Source: Ailanthus altissimus (lineage: Eukaryota; Streptophyta; Magnoliopsida; Sapindales; Simaroubaceae). Taken from it: a stretch of DNA of 64,000 nucleotides. Numbering within the stretch: the stretch's first letter is position 1; each line of letters begins with the position of its first letter. Below the pieces are notes generated by a model that saw nothing but the letters and a program-made list of their open reading frames with translations, made no database searches and was not told the DNA's origin. Below, piece by piece: positions 25,436-37,253 of this stretch. Made by a program: the position numbers and the translations under genes. Location: positions 21,214,001-21,278,000 of the forward strand of contig OX327697.1 in the NCBI GenBank assembly GCA_946807835.1, in the 5' to 3' direction.

Positions 25436-26749
25436 TGATGCTATAGTAGCTAAGCACAAGTGCACGCTATCGTATCAAGTAATATATAATTTTAAGTCCA
25501 AATATCGATCCTACAAGGACTATGCAATCTAATTCTATAAATCAAGTACTAAATTATACCTACTTAACTTTTATTCAGAAAACCAAAATTTGAAATTTAT
25601 GTAACTAATCTAGTTCTCTCAATTAACTAAACAAAAGCAAAGAGTAAAATTCACAAATAAAGATAATCTAGGGTTTTGACTCGTCCCCTAATATTTCATT
25701 GGACTCATTAACCACTTAGTTAATCCCTTAATACCAATTGATTGGCTTAGACACTAATCTCATCACAAGCCTCTGTCGATGGTCAAGTGATTATATTACA
25801 GATTCTAATAATCACCTATATGTCTATGGTAATCAAATCAGAATGTAATTCATTAAGATCAAGTCTAAATTATACCATACATGCCACCTAGGTATATGTT
25901 TATCCTAGATGGAACTCATAGTTGTTACCCTATGATCATATATCAAACTACCTTAGGCTAAACACATGAATCCCTCTGTCGAGTTCATCATGGTTCCTCA
26001 ATCATTCAAAATATTGATCATGTATAATAAAAACATTAAACACAAGATAAAATGAATCGATTGAATTTATCAAGTTCATAAACTAAAATTTAACACAATC
26101 CAAATCCATACTAAGTTTATATAGTCTAACCCTAGATGAAGAAATTAATCCATCACAAAATCAAAAGTATCAAAACAATTCATAAAGATCAACAAGAAAA
26201 AGAACATAATGACAAAGAAAGAGAAGAAAAACTAATCAAAGTGACTCATTGATGTGCTTCTCCCTCAATCTTAACTTGAAGCTTGAATTTTGATCTTGGT
26301 TCTTCAATCTTTGGCTTTGATATTTGATTTGTATTGTGAATTCTCTCTCTAAGTTTTTGCCTCTTTTCTCTTATCTTCTCTTCTCTCTCCTAGGGTTTTT
26401 GACTTTCTATTTATAGGTTTTTATCTCCAAAATACTGTTCACGAGTACTGTAGTAAAAATACTGTATAATGGTTACTGTAGCAAAATGTTATTCCTCATG
26501 ACACTGTTCACCGTATTGAGCGTCGCGGCGCTTAATTGCTGGGCGCTGCGTCCTGGAGCCCCTTTCATATTTTGAGCGTAACTTCTTCGTTGACGTCCGA
26601 TTCGCCTTCTGTTTGTTCCTATACGTCACATTTTCTGTCGTGCATCTATTTATGATCAAAAACCACAATTAGATATCCAAATAGTTATGATTTGAAGTAA
26701 AATATGAAAGTTGGGTACAAATTATACTAATGCTTTTACACCCCTATCA
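25436..26749 (-). repeat. Gypsy 5' LTR (complete)
   Basis: 1314 bp. On the minus strand it starts TGATAGGGGTG and ends TATAGCATCA, giving terminal TGAT...ATCA. It contains a GC-rich segment at 26519-26570 and repeated ACTGTTCAC/ACTGTAG motifs. It is the reference for the three solo copies in the window. Confidence 0.87.
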
Positions 26750-26754
26750 GTTGA

Positions 26755-27500
26755 CAGATGGTAAAACTGCCTCTACTCCTCTAGAGCTTAATGTCAAACT
26801 TCGATCCTCTAATGGTACTCTTCTCAGTGATGCTTCCCTCTATCGTCAGTTGGTTGATAGTTTGGTCTACTTTACAGTTACTCGACCAGACATTGCTCAT
26901 TCTGTTTATGTTGTCAGCCAGTTTATGGCCGCTCCTCGTACCTCTCATTATGCAGCAGTTCTTCATATCCTACGTTATCTCAAAAGTACACTTTTTTACG
27001 GTTTTTATTTTTTTACTCACTCTCTTCTCGTGTTACGAACTTATGCTAATGCAGATTAGACGGGTGATCCTACGAATCGATGATCAACTACTAGATTTTG
27101 TCTTTTCTTGGGTAATTCTCTTCTTTCATAGAAAAGTAAAAAACAGATAGCTACTGCTCGTTCAAGTACTGAAGATGAGTATCATACTCTTGCAGATACT
27201 ACTCAAGAGATTGCTTGGCTCCGCTGGCTTCTTGAAGATATGAGTATTTCTCACACTAAAACTACACCTCTTTATTGTGACAATCAAAGTGCTATACAAA
27301 TTGCCCACAATGATATTTTTTTATGAACAGACTAAACATATTGAAATAGATTGTTATTTTGTTTGGCAACACGTTTCTCAATGCACTATTATACTCCACT
27401 TCATCTTATCAGAGGAATAACCTGTTGATATCTTTACCAAATCTCTACTTCTTTGTCGTTTTCATACTCTAGTCTTTAAATTCAAATTTGCTTCTATTGC
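26755..27500 (+). pseudogene. Copia-1 pol, 3' part: end of reverse transcriptase and RNase H
   Basis: Continues the frame cut at 18811, with LYRQLVDSLVYFTVTRPDIA typical of the reverse transcriptase C-terminus. The RNase H part gives STEDEYHTLADTT (EYH motif), IAWLRWLLEDM and LYCDNQSAIQIAHND. In-frame stops and a frameshift after about 27055 disable it. It ends just before the right LTR. Confidence 0.83.
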
Positions 27501-27523
27501 ACCATCTTGAATTTAAGAGAAGA

Positions 27524-27700
27524 TATTAAAGAATTATTTTAAAATAATTCCGGAATAATTCTTTTATACTCTCCTACCATATATATATATTATTAATATA
27601 AAATATTATTTTTTATTATGTATATGTTTCAAACTTATATAAAAATAAATCTCGTATATTATTTAATATAATAAAATATATTTTCTTTATATTTCTCACA
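27524..27700 (+). repeat. Copia-1 right (3') LTR
   Basis: 177 bp, matching 15856-16027 and preceded by a purine-rich AAGAGAAGA. Ends TTTCTCACA, followed by the duplication ATATT. Confidence 0.85.
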
Positions 27701-27840
27701 ATATTGTTTCTTCATCTAATTCATTTTATAATACTAAATTTTCATCATATTCCCATGTTGGATTACCCAACGAAACCAAGGCACCAATGACCTACATTAG
27801 ATTCACCAAACTTAATTCTAAGATATATTTTCAGATACTC
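27701..27840 (+). pseudogene. Relic Copia protease, continuation after Copia-1
   Basis: After the duplicated ATATT the frame of the relic resumes, reading VSSSNSFYNTKFSSYSHVGL and then PNETKAPMTYI. This is the segment that follows the Copia protease active site. It fits in frame onto the piece ending at 15855. Confidence 0.65.
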
Positions 27841-27944
27841 TTTTTATGTGCCTTTATTTTACGTCAATTTGTTATCAATAAGTAAAAGGACAAGATCATT
27901 TAATTACTCAATCACCTTTTTCTCTGATTTTTCCCTTCTATAAG

Positions 27945-28660
27945 TTTTGGCAATGAAGAGGATGAATGGCCTGCAGAGGACTTTGAGACACTGGCAGTGG
28001 TGTTGTGGTGTAACTGGGTTCATCAAAATAAGCTGATTCACGACTCGACAGAAATTGAAAGAGGCCTGATTGTCGGTTGGGTTATGGATTTTCTGCAGGA
28101 ATTCAGGCAAGCAAATGCGAAGGAGCTGGTCTCTAGTGGCTTCGTTCCGAAACAGTGGGTGCCATCGTCTGCTCCTTCAAAATCAACACAGATACATCCT
28201 TTGACGGGGTGCACAGTCGGTGTGGCTTGGGATGGGTGACTCGCGACTACGTTGTGGTTGTGAAGGCTTCAAAAATTTCTGTCATGAAGGAAGCATTTCG
28301 GTTATTTTGGCAGAAGCTTTGGCTATCCTAAAAGGTACGTCTATGGCTCGGCATTATGGTCTCCATCTAACTTATCTAGAATTGGATTTTGCATGGGTGG
28401 TCAAGTTGGTTTTCGACTCTCATAACTCTCTAGTAGAAATTGGACTTGTATTATCGGACATTGTAGAGTTTATTTCTCCTTCTGGTGTTTTGTCTATCTG
28501 TTATACTCCCAGGAGGACCAAGTGGCCCATTTTCCATCCAAAATGGCTCTGTCAACTGTGACGGAGAAGTTTTGGATGAATAGGATACCCTCTCCTAGAG
28601 CAATATGCAGAGGCAAATATGTGTGCCTCCTCTTTCTAGTTTTTTTTTTCTAATAAAAAA
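27945..28660 (+). pseudogene. LINE-type RNase H fragment
   Basis: Frames read DEWPAEDFETLAVVLWCNWV, then HQNKLIHDS, then after a frameshift FKINTDTSFDGVHSRCGLGW and VTRDY. The last piece is the start of the RNase H-like domain common in plant non-LTR retrotransposons and their relics. A later + frame (to 28561) covers the rest, ending near an A-rich stretch at about 28660. Upstream reverse transcriptase is absent, so this is a 5'-truncated copy with frameshifts. Confidence 0.65.
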
Positions 28661-29780
28661 ATATTATGTTAATATAAATCATTTACTCTCTGCTAAAAAG
28701 GGTTTTTAAGTAATTTATAATAATAATAGGGAGTAAAAAAGAAATTGTAAAAACATCATGAGGTAAATACTTAATTCTATTTAAAGGCAAAATTAGTTGG
28801 ACATTTTGAAACCAGGCCAAGTTGCATTATTGAGCTTGAAAGAAAGTGGATGCGGCAGCCACTGATCCTTGAGAACTGAAATTGTATCACCCCTTCCAAC
28901 CCTCCATTGAGAACCCTAGACTATAAAATCCTTACCACATCAAATTGCACCACACAACCGAAGCAGATTTCAGAATAATAACTTATAACAAGGACGCACT
29001 AGGAAAATAGCAACCACGAAAGACCCTAGACAGAAGAGAGTTTATCTTAAATAGATCCTCTCCTAAGATATTAATTACTGAAAACAGAATAGTAAGTGGA
29101 TAATGCTAGAAACAACTGGATTTCAAATATACTTTACCGCCTTTAAATTATGACTTTTCTCTATTACAAGTTTGGCTCTTCTGTTAGCAGACGTACACGA
29201 GCTTTCTGATGGGGTGGTGTTTTCCTGAGCTTAGTATCATGAGAAGGTGGTTAATTGAAGTGCGTCGTTGTAAAGTTTCTTAATTTGATTGGTAGCCATT
29301 GGCTATTAAAGTTTTCACAAGGTTTCCGATATGGTTATAAGTTGAGTGTCCAATTTAAAAACAGGTCAAAAACTTCGAAGAGAAAGCATCTTAGTCATGG
29401 GCTGAGCGTACTCAATTGAACCTTGACTAAAGACAAGCGTGTAACTTGAACTCCTGAAATTCTTAAAGGCTTTTGCCCAACTTCTCACCTTAATTTGGAA
29501 GAGTACATTAAGGCAAATATACATGCGTAATCATCATTAAATGTAGTTTATCTTGCTTAATATGTTAACTAATAAGCTATTTCTTCATTAATAAGTAGCT
29601 CAATTGCTGAGCTGAAAGAGTGGATTATTATATGTAGTGTATATAAGATCATTACTACATAAATGCGAAGTACATATATTTATCTAAAAGTGATAAGCCA
29701 CTTATATATTCACTTTATTAAGTGGCTTGTGATCATTATCTTAATTATTTTTACTTGTACTTATCATACTTAATTAAATA
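28661..29780. other. Intergenic, downstream of HSFB3
   Basis: No frame of note. The part next to 29781 is the likely HSFB3 3' UTR and includes the hairpin at 29695-29728. Confidence 0.5.
29695..29728 (-). promoter_or_regulatory. Hairpin enclosing a poly(A) signal, HSFB3 3' region
   Basis: Perfect 10-bp inverted repeat AAGCCACTTA (29695-29704) and TAAGTGGCTT (29719-29728). AATAAA read on the minus strand (29714-29719) lies at the loop and stem edge. It is about 55-85 nt past the stop, a fitting place for 3'-end formation. Confidence 0.45.
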
Positions 29781-31315
29781 TTATTTGCATGATTGAGATA
29801 GAAAAATGCTTGCGCTTTCGCAGATCTCTGCTCTCTTTCTCTTCCTCTCCCTCTCTCCCTGACCAACTTCTAGCTTAACCCCAAACAATTTTAATGGCCT
29901 TTGATAATCATCTTCCTCTTCTTTCTCCATATTTGCATACTTGGCCACCAAATCGAGCAGCTCGTTGCACTTCCTTTTCATGCTACTGAGCTCCGAGCTT
30001 AAGTCCCCATTTTCCTTCTTCAGACGCTTATTTTCATCCATTAGTGTACTGTACTCCGACCACGATGAAGTCGACGACGACGACCTTTGATCTTCATCGG
30101 ATTCTTGTGCTGCGCCGCCGCCTTGGCTTGGTGGTGTCGCTTGTTGCTTGTTTGCCCATGCTTTTCTTCTACGAATGTTACATAATAGCTCTCTCTCGCC
30201 CTTTCGAAACATTTCATTGCAAAACTCCCACCTGCTCGTTGCAACTTTACGGAATCCCTACAAGCATCAAGTACGATTTAGAATTATACTATGATTGCCA
30301 TAAATCCATATGTTTCTTGTATCCACTCATGTGATCGTCAATTTTCTAAAATAAATGTATACATGAGCTAAGTTTTATTGCATTATGTTAAAACTCAGAA
30401 AATCTTCGGACTATAATATTAATACATGCATTTTCTTAAATGATCCGATGATAAAAAGGTTTGCAGTGCATCCTAAAAATCATAGACTCGAATCTCCACT
30501 CTTCATAATAAAAAAAGATATAGTTCTTTCACAGACAAAAGAATTCCCATATGAATGTGAACACATTAATATTTAAGGATTTAGGCATTGATTATATACA
30601 CTAATATATTGAGATTTCAAGACCTTTTACCAAGTCGAACTTCCAACTCATCAATATATATTACAGCATAAAATTGAAGTTCAAACTTGTTATCTTGTTT
30701 TGATAGAGAAATTCTGTCCTTCATCACTTTTAATAAGAAAAAATCTACATGCATATGCTTGGATCAGTTCGTACCTTGATTAATATATAATCCTATATGT
30801 TACTTAATCCCATAAGTCCCAGTAACTGCTGACTTTTTGTTCTCTGGCATTTTGTTTAATGACAAATTAACCGTGAATCTTCTTACATAATTAAACATCT
30901 ATTTGTCACCAAAACTCTTTATAAAATTAATTTACAAACCCAAAAAGCACGAACTAAGTTAGGTTAGATAAGACTATTTCACCTTTTTTTTTTTTAAAAA
31001 AAAAAAAGAAAATTAATAGCTGTAAAATCCCAAACTTTAAAGACTATTGTTGGTTATGATTTTACTTACGTAAGTGTTGAGCTGCCGGACAAAGCTAGAG
31101 AAGTTGCTGTGCTTGAAGAGCGTCGGCAGAAGATCCCGGGCAAACTCCGCCGGCTGCCAGACCACGAACCCCGTCCCGTCTCCGTTCCACGATATGACGT
31201 TGTCGGTGGCCGGATCCTCGATTAGCATGTAGGTTTTCAACAGAAATGGTTGTGGGGGTGATTTTCTAACATATTCCAATAAACCCTTGTCACAGCTAAT
31301 ACTTCTAGGCTCCAT
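29781..31315 (-). CDS. HSFB3: Class B heat-shock factor, HSFB3-like (two exons)
   Basis: Exon 1 is 31315-31070 and exon 2 is 30257-29781, with donor GTAAGT and acceptor TAG. The two total 723 nt, 240 residues plus stop, near the 244 I recall for Arabidopsis HSFB3. The DNA-binding domain (about 18-110) contains [24 protein letters not shown] and [16 protein letters not shown], the intron lying at the conserved place inside the domain. A short coiled coil with heptad Leu follows (about 149-192), then KLFGVKLE (LFGV at 206-209), the class B repressor signature, and a basic RKRKR nuclear-localisation candidate (220-224). No aromatic-acidic activation motif is visible. The downstream Met at 31315 was chosen; one in frame at 31345 would add ten unlikely residues. 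A transcriptional regulator of stress or development is inferred. Confidence 0.92.
30440..30516 (+). repeat. Possible SINE remnant in the HSFB3 intron
   Basis: A B-box-like AGACTCGAATCT (30484-30495) follows A-box-like sequence, with an A-rich tail near 30508. The intron (30258-31069) is otherwise featureless. Confidence 0.3.
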
Positions 31316-31351
31316 GTAAAATATTTCAAACCAAATATAACCCAAAAAAAC

Positions 31352-31382
<31 letters not shown>

Positions 31383-31594
31383 GAAATTAAAGAAGGGAGA
31401 TAAGAGAAAAGAAAAAGAAGATCAACGATGAAGGGCGGAGAAGAGAAGAAGGGCAGTTAAGAACTCCCAACCCCAGCAATAGAAACCCAACACGACTCCA
31501 CAGTTCATGAGAAACGCAAGGATCGCTTTTCCTTCTCTCTTTTCTCTCTACAAATGAAATGGTTAATGAAACGTATGTTTAAAGGCTTCAACTT

Positions 31595-31603
31595 CTTTAT
31601 ATA
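31595..31603 (-). promoter_or_regulatory. Candidate TATA box of HSFB3
   Basis: TATATAAAG on the minus strand, about 280 bp upstream of the start codon. It would give a 5' UTR of roughly 250 nt, much of it purine- and pyrimidine-rich. Confidence 0.45.
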
Positions 31604-32519
31604 TAAGAAATTAATAAGCATGTATAATCATATGTTGTGTGTGTGTATATATATATAAAATATATAACATAAGAAACTACTATTTATTATGAGTGGAATG
31701 CATGTCGGTCCATGTAGATAAGGGGCAAATATTGTCCAGCATGTGTTCAAATAATTAAAGTTTTCTTTAAACTCTTGGATGGCCAATTGGTTTGACCCGC
31801 CAATGAATATTAATATTATATTTATTGTGAATTTAGTAGCTTCCTATCATATGGGGGTTATAATTAATCATATATGTTTTTGTTTTTCCTTTTCCTTTTT
31901 TTATTTTTTATTTTTGCATTTCATAAATTATAGGTGTAAAATAGATCCTATCTGTATGAGTATGGTGCTACTATTAGCCTAACTCAAAATTGATCGACAG
32001 TTGAATAAATTCTAATTGTGCATAAATATTTTTGATATGATAACCCAATAAACTAGCATGTGAGCTGATACAAAAATATGAACTATTAATTAATTTTTTT
32101 TTAAAAATAATTCAAAAAATGAGAAAAATATAAACACCCTTAATAATGTTTTATATAATTTTATAGTAACTATATTTTAGTACATCGTATTAATACATAA
32201 TTAAAAATAAATAAAAAAGCATAATTAATAGACTAATACTTTTAAAACTTAGACATTCGATACGAAAAATGAATGAGCTTAATTTACGTGTTGAGCCGCC
32301 ACGACATGACACTTTTTACATTTCTATTGCTAACTACTATAAATTTTACTTAAGAAATAAGTTTAAATCATATAATTTAAATCAAATCATACGATGTATA
32401 CTCTCATAATTTATATTTTTATTTAAATACCGATCAATTTATGAATAACAGTTCATTGTTAAAAAAATAAAGAGTTTGTGAATTTTCTTTTTTAACATTT
32501 CAAAATTATATCTAAATGT

Positions 32520-32632
32520 GCACTTGCTTAAAATGGTTTAATAATAAAGAGTTTGCACTACGTTTTATCATTAAAATAGAGAGTTTAAGTTTGATTTCCT
32601 TACTTTTAAATAATAAAAAAAATTATAGTTAA
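32520..32632 (+). repeat. tRNA-derived SINE-like copy
   Basis: A-box-like TAAAATGGTTTAATAATAAAG, then B-box-like AGTTTAAGTTTGATTTCC, then an A-rich tail around 32618-32630. Confidence 0.35.
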
Positions 32633-32658
32633 ATGTCTAACACTCATATCTTAGATTT

Positions 32659-32977
32659 GAGTGATGCTACACATCCCAAGTTAAATTTAAATAATATTAC
32701 CTAACGTAAGTTATATCCTAAATAATAATATATCAAATAATTATTGAGTGGTAAAATGTTACACATCTCAAGTTATAATATAACAAACAATTATTAAGTT
32801 GTGAAATTATATAAATTTTAAAATTATTTATTATATTCAATAATTACTTGACATATTATTATTTAAAATATAATTTAATAATTACTTGACACATTATTAT
32901 TTGAGATATAACTTACTTGATATATCATTATTTAATATACAAATTGAGATATAAATTTGATATATGTAGCATTATTC
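32659..32977. repeat. MITE-like element with 16-bp terminal repeats
   Basis: Left end GAGTGATGCTACACAT and the reverse complement of the right end GAATAATGCTACATAT agree at about 13 of 16 positions. The interior repeats AATTATT(G/A)AGT- and TTACTTGACA-like units. No coding capacity. Confidence 0.45.
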
Positions 32978-33266
32978 TTTAAATTTAATTTAAATATAAG
33001 GTTGACCCTCAATATTAAAAAAAATTATTAAAAAATCTAAACAATTGACTTTCTTGATATAAAAAATAGATCAAATGTAAAAATTAAATGAAGATCTGCA
33101 AGATCATATTTCTTTTTATAAATACTTTGCAACGATAGGTCACTTGATTATCTTAAGAAGAGTGTAATTATGTTATTGGTGCTTTAAATATTTCTTTTAA
33201 AAGTATGGGAGTTTAATTAGTTGCTTTAGGTGAGGTAACGTTTTCCACATTATTTATACTTTTTTT

Positions 33267-33296
33267 ATAATAATAATAATAATAATTATTATTCTA
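33267..33296. repeat. ATA/TAA trinucleotide microsatellite
   Basis: About nine consecutive AT-rich trinucleotide units, turning into ATT at the right end. Confidence 0.85.
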
Positions 33297-34302
33297 ACGT
33301 GCAAATTCTTCTTTCTTAAATTCCGAGTTGATTTTCTTCTTCTATAAATGGACGATGATCGAATGCTGCTTTGTCATTCTCCGAGGACAGACAAGTAACT
33401 TTTTGACTTTTTGTCTTATTTCATGGCCTAAAATTTCATATTTTTCTCACGCCGGCTCGCTTGTGAAGCGATTGTTTGACACATTCCAATCACTAGAAAG
33501 GGACACAACAGATTCGCATTCCCATTGCGATCTTAGGGATATTATAGTAAATACAAAAAGTTCAAAAAATACCAAAACAAAAAATTAGTGTAAATTAACC
33601 CAATTTTTAAAAATACTAAACATGGCATAAACTCCACATGAACCTGACATGAATGGATAAAAAATTTCAAACTAAATTTTGTTGCTCATGCTAATTTTAT
33701 AGGTTTCACTTTTTATATCATGACTACTTTCTTATATTTTACAAGCTAAATTTCCTTTTTTTTTTATATATTATTATTCTCATTGCATTTAGTGGAATTG
33801 TTGTTCTAATTTCAGTTGAATAAATGCTGATGATTTCATACTAAAAATAAAACAATCTAAATTCAATCCAATTATATATGTAACTTTAGTATCATTATAT
33901 GTATAAAATATAATTCTCATAGATATTTAAAGTTTATCTCGATTTTAATAAAATAGTGATAATCAAAGTTTTATATAGTTGTATATGAGTCTTTGTCTTG
34001 TATTTTTTTATTTAAATTAAAGGGTTGAGACCCAATGAATGTTAGGATAGTGTACTTTTTTTTATGAGAATTTTTATAATTTAAACGAATGATATAAAAT
34101 AATATTTTGATTGTATATGATAAAATATTTAATAGTATAATTTAATATAATATCAATAGCAATGTATATAAAAAAAATAACAAAACAATCTAACCTATTA
34201 TCTACATCCAAATTTCTGTTATGTTATCTCAATTTATTTTAAAAAATTAATGTAAAATAAATTAGATGATCCTTGTTAATGGTTCAATTTCGTTCATGAA
34301 AT

Positions 34303-34327
34303 TAAAGCGCGCATTTCACGCGCTTTA
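34303..34327. other. GC-rich palindrome next to a TATA-like motif
   Basis: Perfect 9-bp inverted repeat TAAAGCGCG / CGCGCTTTA with a 7-nt spacer, running directly into TATAAAAG. No gene follows on the plus strand. Confidence 0.6.
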
Positions 34328-37253
34328 TAAAAGGGTGGAGGAAAGGGAAAGTTTCGACGTGGGAAAAAGAAAATTCAGGGCACTTGGACATTTACAATTA
34401 GAAGGTTCTGATATTGGTTGGGCAGCTGCTGAGCTTTCTTGACTTGTTTTAATTTTTTTTCTTTTATATAATTTAATTTGTAATTGTGTGCTGATTTTGT
34501 CTTGAATTAAAATTACTCCCTCACCAACCCCAAGCATCGTGTTCCCATTCTGCTTCCCAAATGTGTTAGGAATAGTCCCAGAATTTATGTGTCAATTCTG
34601 CAAAAGAGGATAAGAACTAACTAAGAATGCTGTGTTCCACGGGCAAAATGTGGTGTTTTAGGGTTCATTTGCTCGTATAGATAGAGAAGTGTTTAATATT
34701 TTTCTTAATATGAAGGCATAATTGGTGTGTCTTGATCTTTAAAATAAAAATAAAATTTGATCTCAAGACGAGAGTGGTGTTTAATTTTTGTTGGTTTTTC
34801 TTTTAAATGTTTAGGTTGAATTATAATAAATAAATAATAAATAAGATAGATGATAGAATTAAAAAAAAATTTTGATAAGTCAGATAGATGCCACAAGAAT
34901 CAATTTAGAATTTTGATGCCATATTCTTAGTGATTGAAGAGTGATAAGTTATTAATTGTCTTCAAAAGTTAGAAAATTTGATAAAACAATTTTAAGAGAA
35001 AAAAATGCCTCTTCTCATTCATAAAATTAAAGAGTGAGACAGCTGCCTTTATAAAATATTTAAGATGCCTTATATAAGCTTACAAGATGAGAGAAAATCT
35101 TAATATTACCTAATTAATTAAAAAGGTTTAAAATAACTGAAATAAGTCTAATCTCACTTAATAATTTAAAATAAAATTAAATAAGTTTCAAAATACCTAA
35201 ATACATGAAAATATAGAGATATAAATAAAATAATAAAAATAAGCACAAAAGAAAGGAAATTAAATTCAATAGCATGCAAATAAGACTTTTAGTTGCATCT
35301 TTCAGTCTAAAGTCACCAAAAACTTCTAAATCACATTTCAAACTTTTATTGAAAATAAATAAACACCTTTAGGCTATTCTTATTCAAATCGCAAGCTTCC
35401 AAGCTTATAAAAACTTCAATTTGACTACTTATTACTATTTGAAATTGTTTGGCCTTAGTTCTTATTTTTAGATCATTTAAAACCTCTTTTATACTTAACT
35501 CACATTCTTGAGTTGATTTAGAATCTTCGTAATGCACCTCAATAGTTAGTAATATATACATGTATATATACTTGCATTTTATTTTTATTTTTTAAACTAC
35601 ATAAAATACCTTTTATAAATTGGTTCTCGCTATTTGAAAAATAAATTATCAGGTAAATTTTTTTAAAAAAAATATGAGAACAAACATCATCTTTTTTCGG
35701 TGCCAAGACCTCAACAAAATTTTTTTTTTTAAAGTGTTATAAATAAATAATAAAAGTAAGAGTTAAAAATAACTCAAATATTATAATATTTTTGAAAGTA
35801 TTGAAAGTGAATGAATAATAAGAGGATTAATCTATATTTATAGACGAGAAGGTGATTTCACCTTTACACCCCTGTCGCCTCTTTAAACCGCCTTTGTAAC
35901 ACTCCCCTTAAATTTTACTATTTTAGTTATATTTTATATTGTTAAAAAAAATTTAGTGGGACAAAATCAAAGAAAAACTAAATACAATTATATAATGTAT
36001 AATGATAGTGATCATACTTTAAGATTATCTTATTAAAAAATTTATTACTAAATTTAATAAAATAAAACTTAATCGAAAAAAATAGAGTATATATAATGCA
36101 CATTTATAATTAATGTAAACCCGTGAAATAAAACCTTGTCATTTCTGATTTTTTTGCTAATTTAAATTTTTTTATACTCATTTTCAATCATTTTATTTAT
36201 ATTTTTATCATTAAATTTCAATATTTAAACAATTAGAATACAAAAATATAGCAAAAAAAACTCATCAATTTTGTTGTTTTTAATATTTTAATTTCATAAT
36301 TAGTTATATTACGGATAATTCGAAAATCAATGTACAAATTTTGGAAGAAATCGGGAGTGGCGTGGCTGAGTGAATGAATGTGAGAGAGAGGAGAGAACAA
36401 TTCAATTTTGTTAAAGGGGCAAAATAGGTAAATATGTGGTGTTGGGTCAAAATAATTTAAAATTTTTGACTTTCGTCAAAATAATATAATAATAAAGAGT
36501 ATGTGTCAATTCTGAAAATTTTCCTTAAAAAATTGTAATAATTTTCGAATAATGCTACTTTTTAAATACAAATGTTTTAAGTATTGATTGAAAATTGAAG
36601 AAGTACGATGCTCTATTTGTTTCTTAGTGATTCTAGACGCAAGATTACAGGCTAAAACTAATGGTATTATATTATATTATATCTTCTAAATAATTCAATT
36701 TTTAATTGATATTTACATTTTTAAAATTTTGAATGTACTTCTTTTTATCGTAATCCTTGCAAAAAAAAATAAAAAACCACAAATTCACTTTTTAACAAAA
36801 ATTGTGACTAAAATAAGAAAATTAGATGGCTTTTTTTTTTAATTGCTAAAATCTGTTTTCAGATTCGCCAAAATTTATTTAAATCAAGTCTTATTATAAG
36901 ATAGTTTGAATGTGATACCCAAAAAGAGTAAGATATACTCCAAAATTTGAGAGAAATTTATCTTATAAATTTTTGGGGAGACTCAAACTTTGAAATCAAC
37001 AGATAAATGCCTATTGTTGGAAGATGTGAGTATTTTAAAAATATACAAGTTGCACATGGAAAGAAATGATTTCCTTAAATGATTTATATATAGAAACTCT
37101 TTTTAATGGAGTGATAACAAACCAAGGACTAAAGAGTCGTGTGCTAGAAAACCAGCTTAATACTAAATCAATAAATAGTAACAAGAAGAGATCAATGTTA
37201 TATTTAATAAAAAAAATAAAAAAAATACTTAGGAATTTAATAATCATTCACTA

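Larger units (their letters stand above)
18812..26749 (-). mobile_element. Gypsy (Athila/Tat-like) element with truncated 3' LTR and no pol
   Basis: Minus-strand element inserted in the reverse transcriptase of Copia-1, with a perfect duplication GTTGA (18807-18811 and 26750-26754). Order on the minus strand: 5' LTR 26749-25436, primer-binding site 25423-25406, broken gag 25266-21178 (itself split by a solo LTR), about 2.3 kb of non-coding DNA, and a 62-bp remnant of the 3' LTR (18873-18812). No protease, reverse transcriptase, RNase H or integrase is visible. It is therefore gag-only and non-autonomous, or internally deleted. The gag wording and primer site are those of the Athila/Tat branch. 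Confidence 0.87.
15856..27700 (+). mobile_element. Copia-1 LTR retrotransposon, disrupted by a nested Gypsy element
   Basis: LTRs at 15856-16027 and 27524-27700 match in sequence and are flanked by a perfect 5-bp duplication ATATT (15851-15855 and 27701-27705). A primer-binding site TGGTATCAAAG follows the left LTR directly. Without the inserted Gypsy the element would be about 3.9 kb, short for an autonomous Copia. No gag is evident: a non-coding leader runs to about 16770, followed by broken protease, integrase, reverse transcriptase and RNase H. The LTRs now begin TA rather than TG. Confidence 0.88.
31604..37253. other. AT-rich intergenic region
   Basis: No convincing gene on either strand. 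It contains a SINE-like copy (32520-32632), a MITE-like element (32659-32977), an ATA/TAA microsatellite (33267-33296) and a GC-rich palindrome (34303-34327). The open frames present are short and low in complexity. Confidence 0.55.

Noticed and set aside
30044..30334. Plus-strand 96-codon frame
   Set aside because: Antisense to HSFB3 exon 2 and without family resemblance.
31316..31345. Alternative HSFB3 start at 31345
   Set aside because: It would add ten hydrophobic residues not seen in class B factors; the Met at 31315 gives the expected N-terminus.
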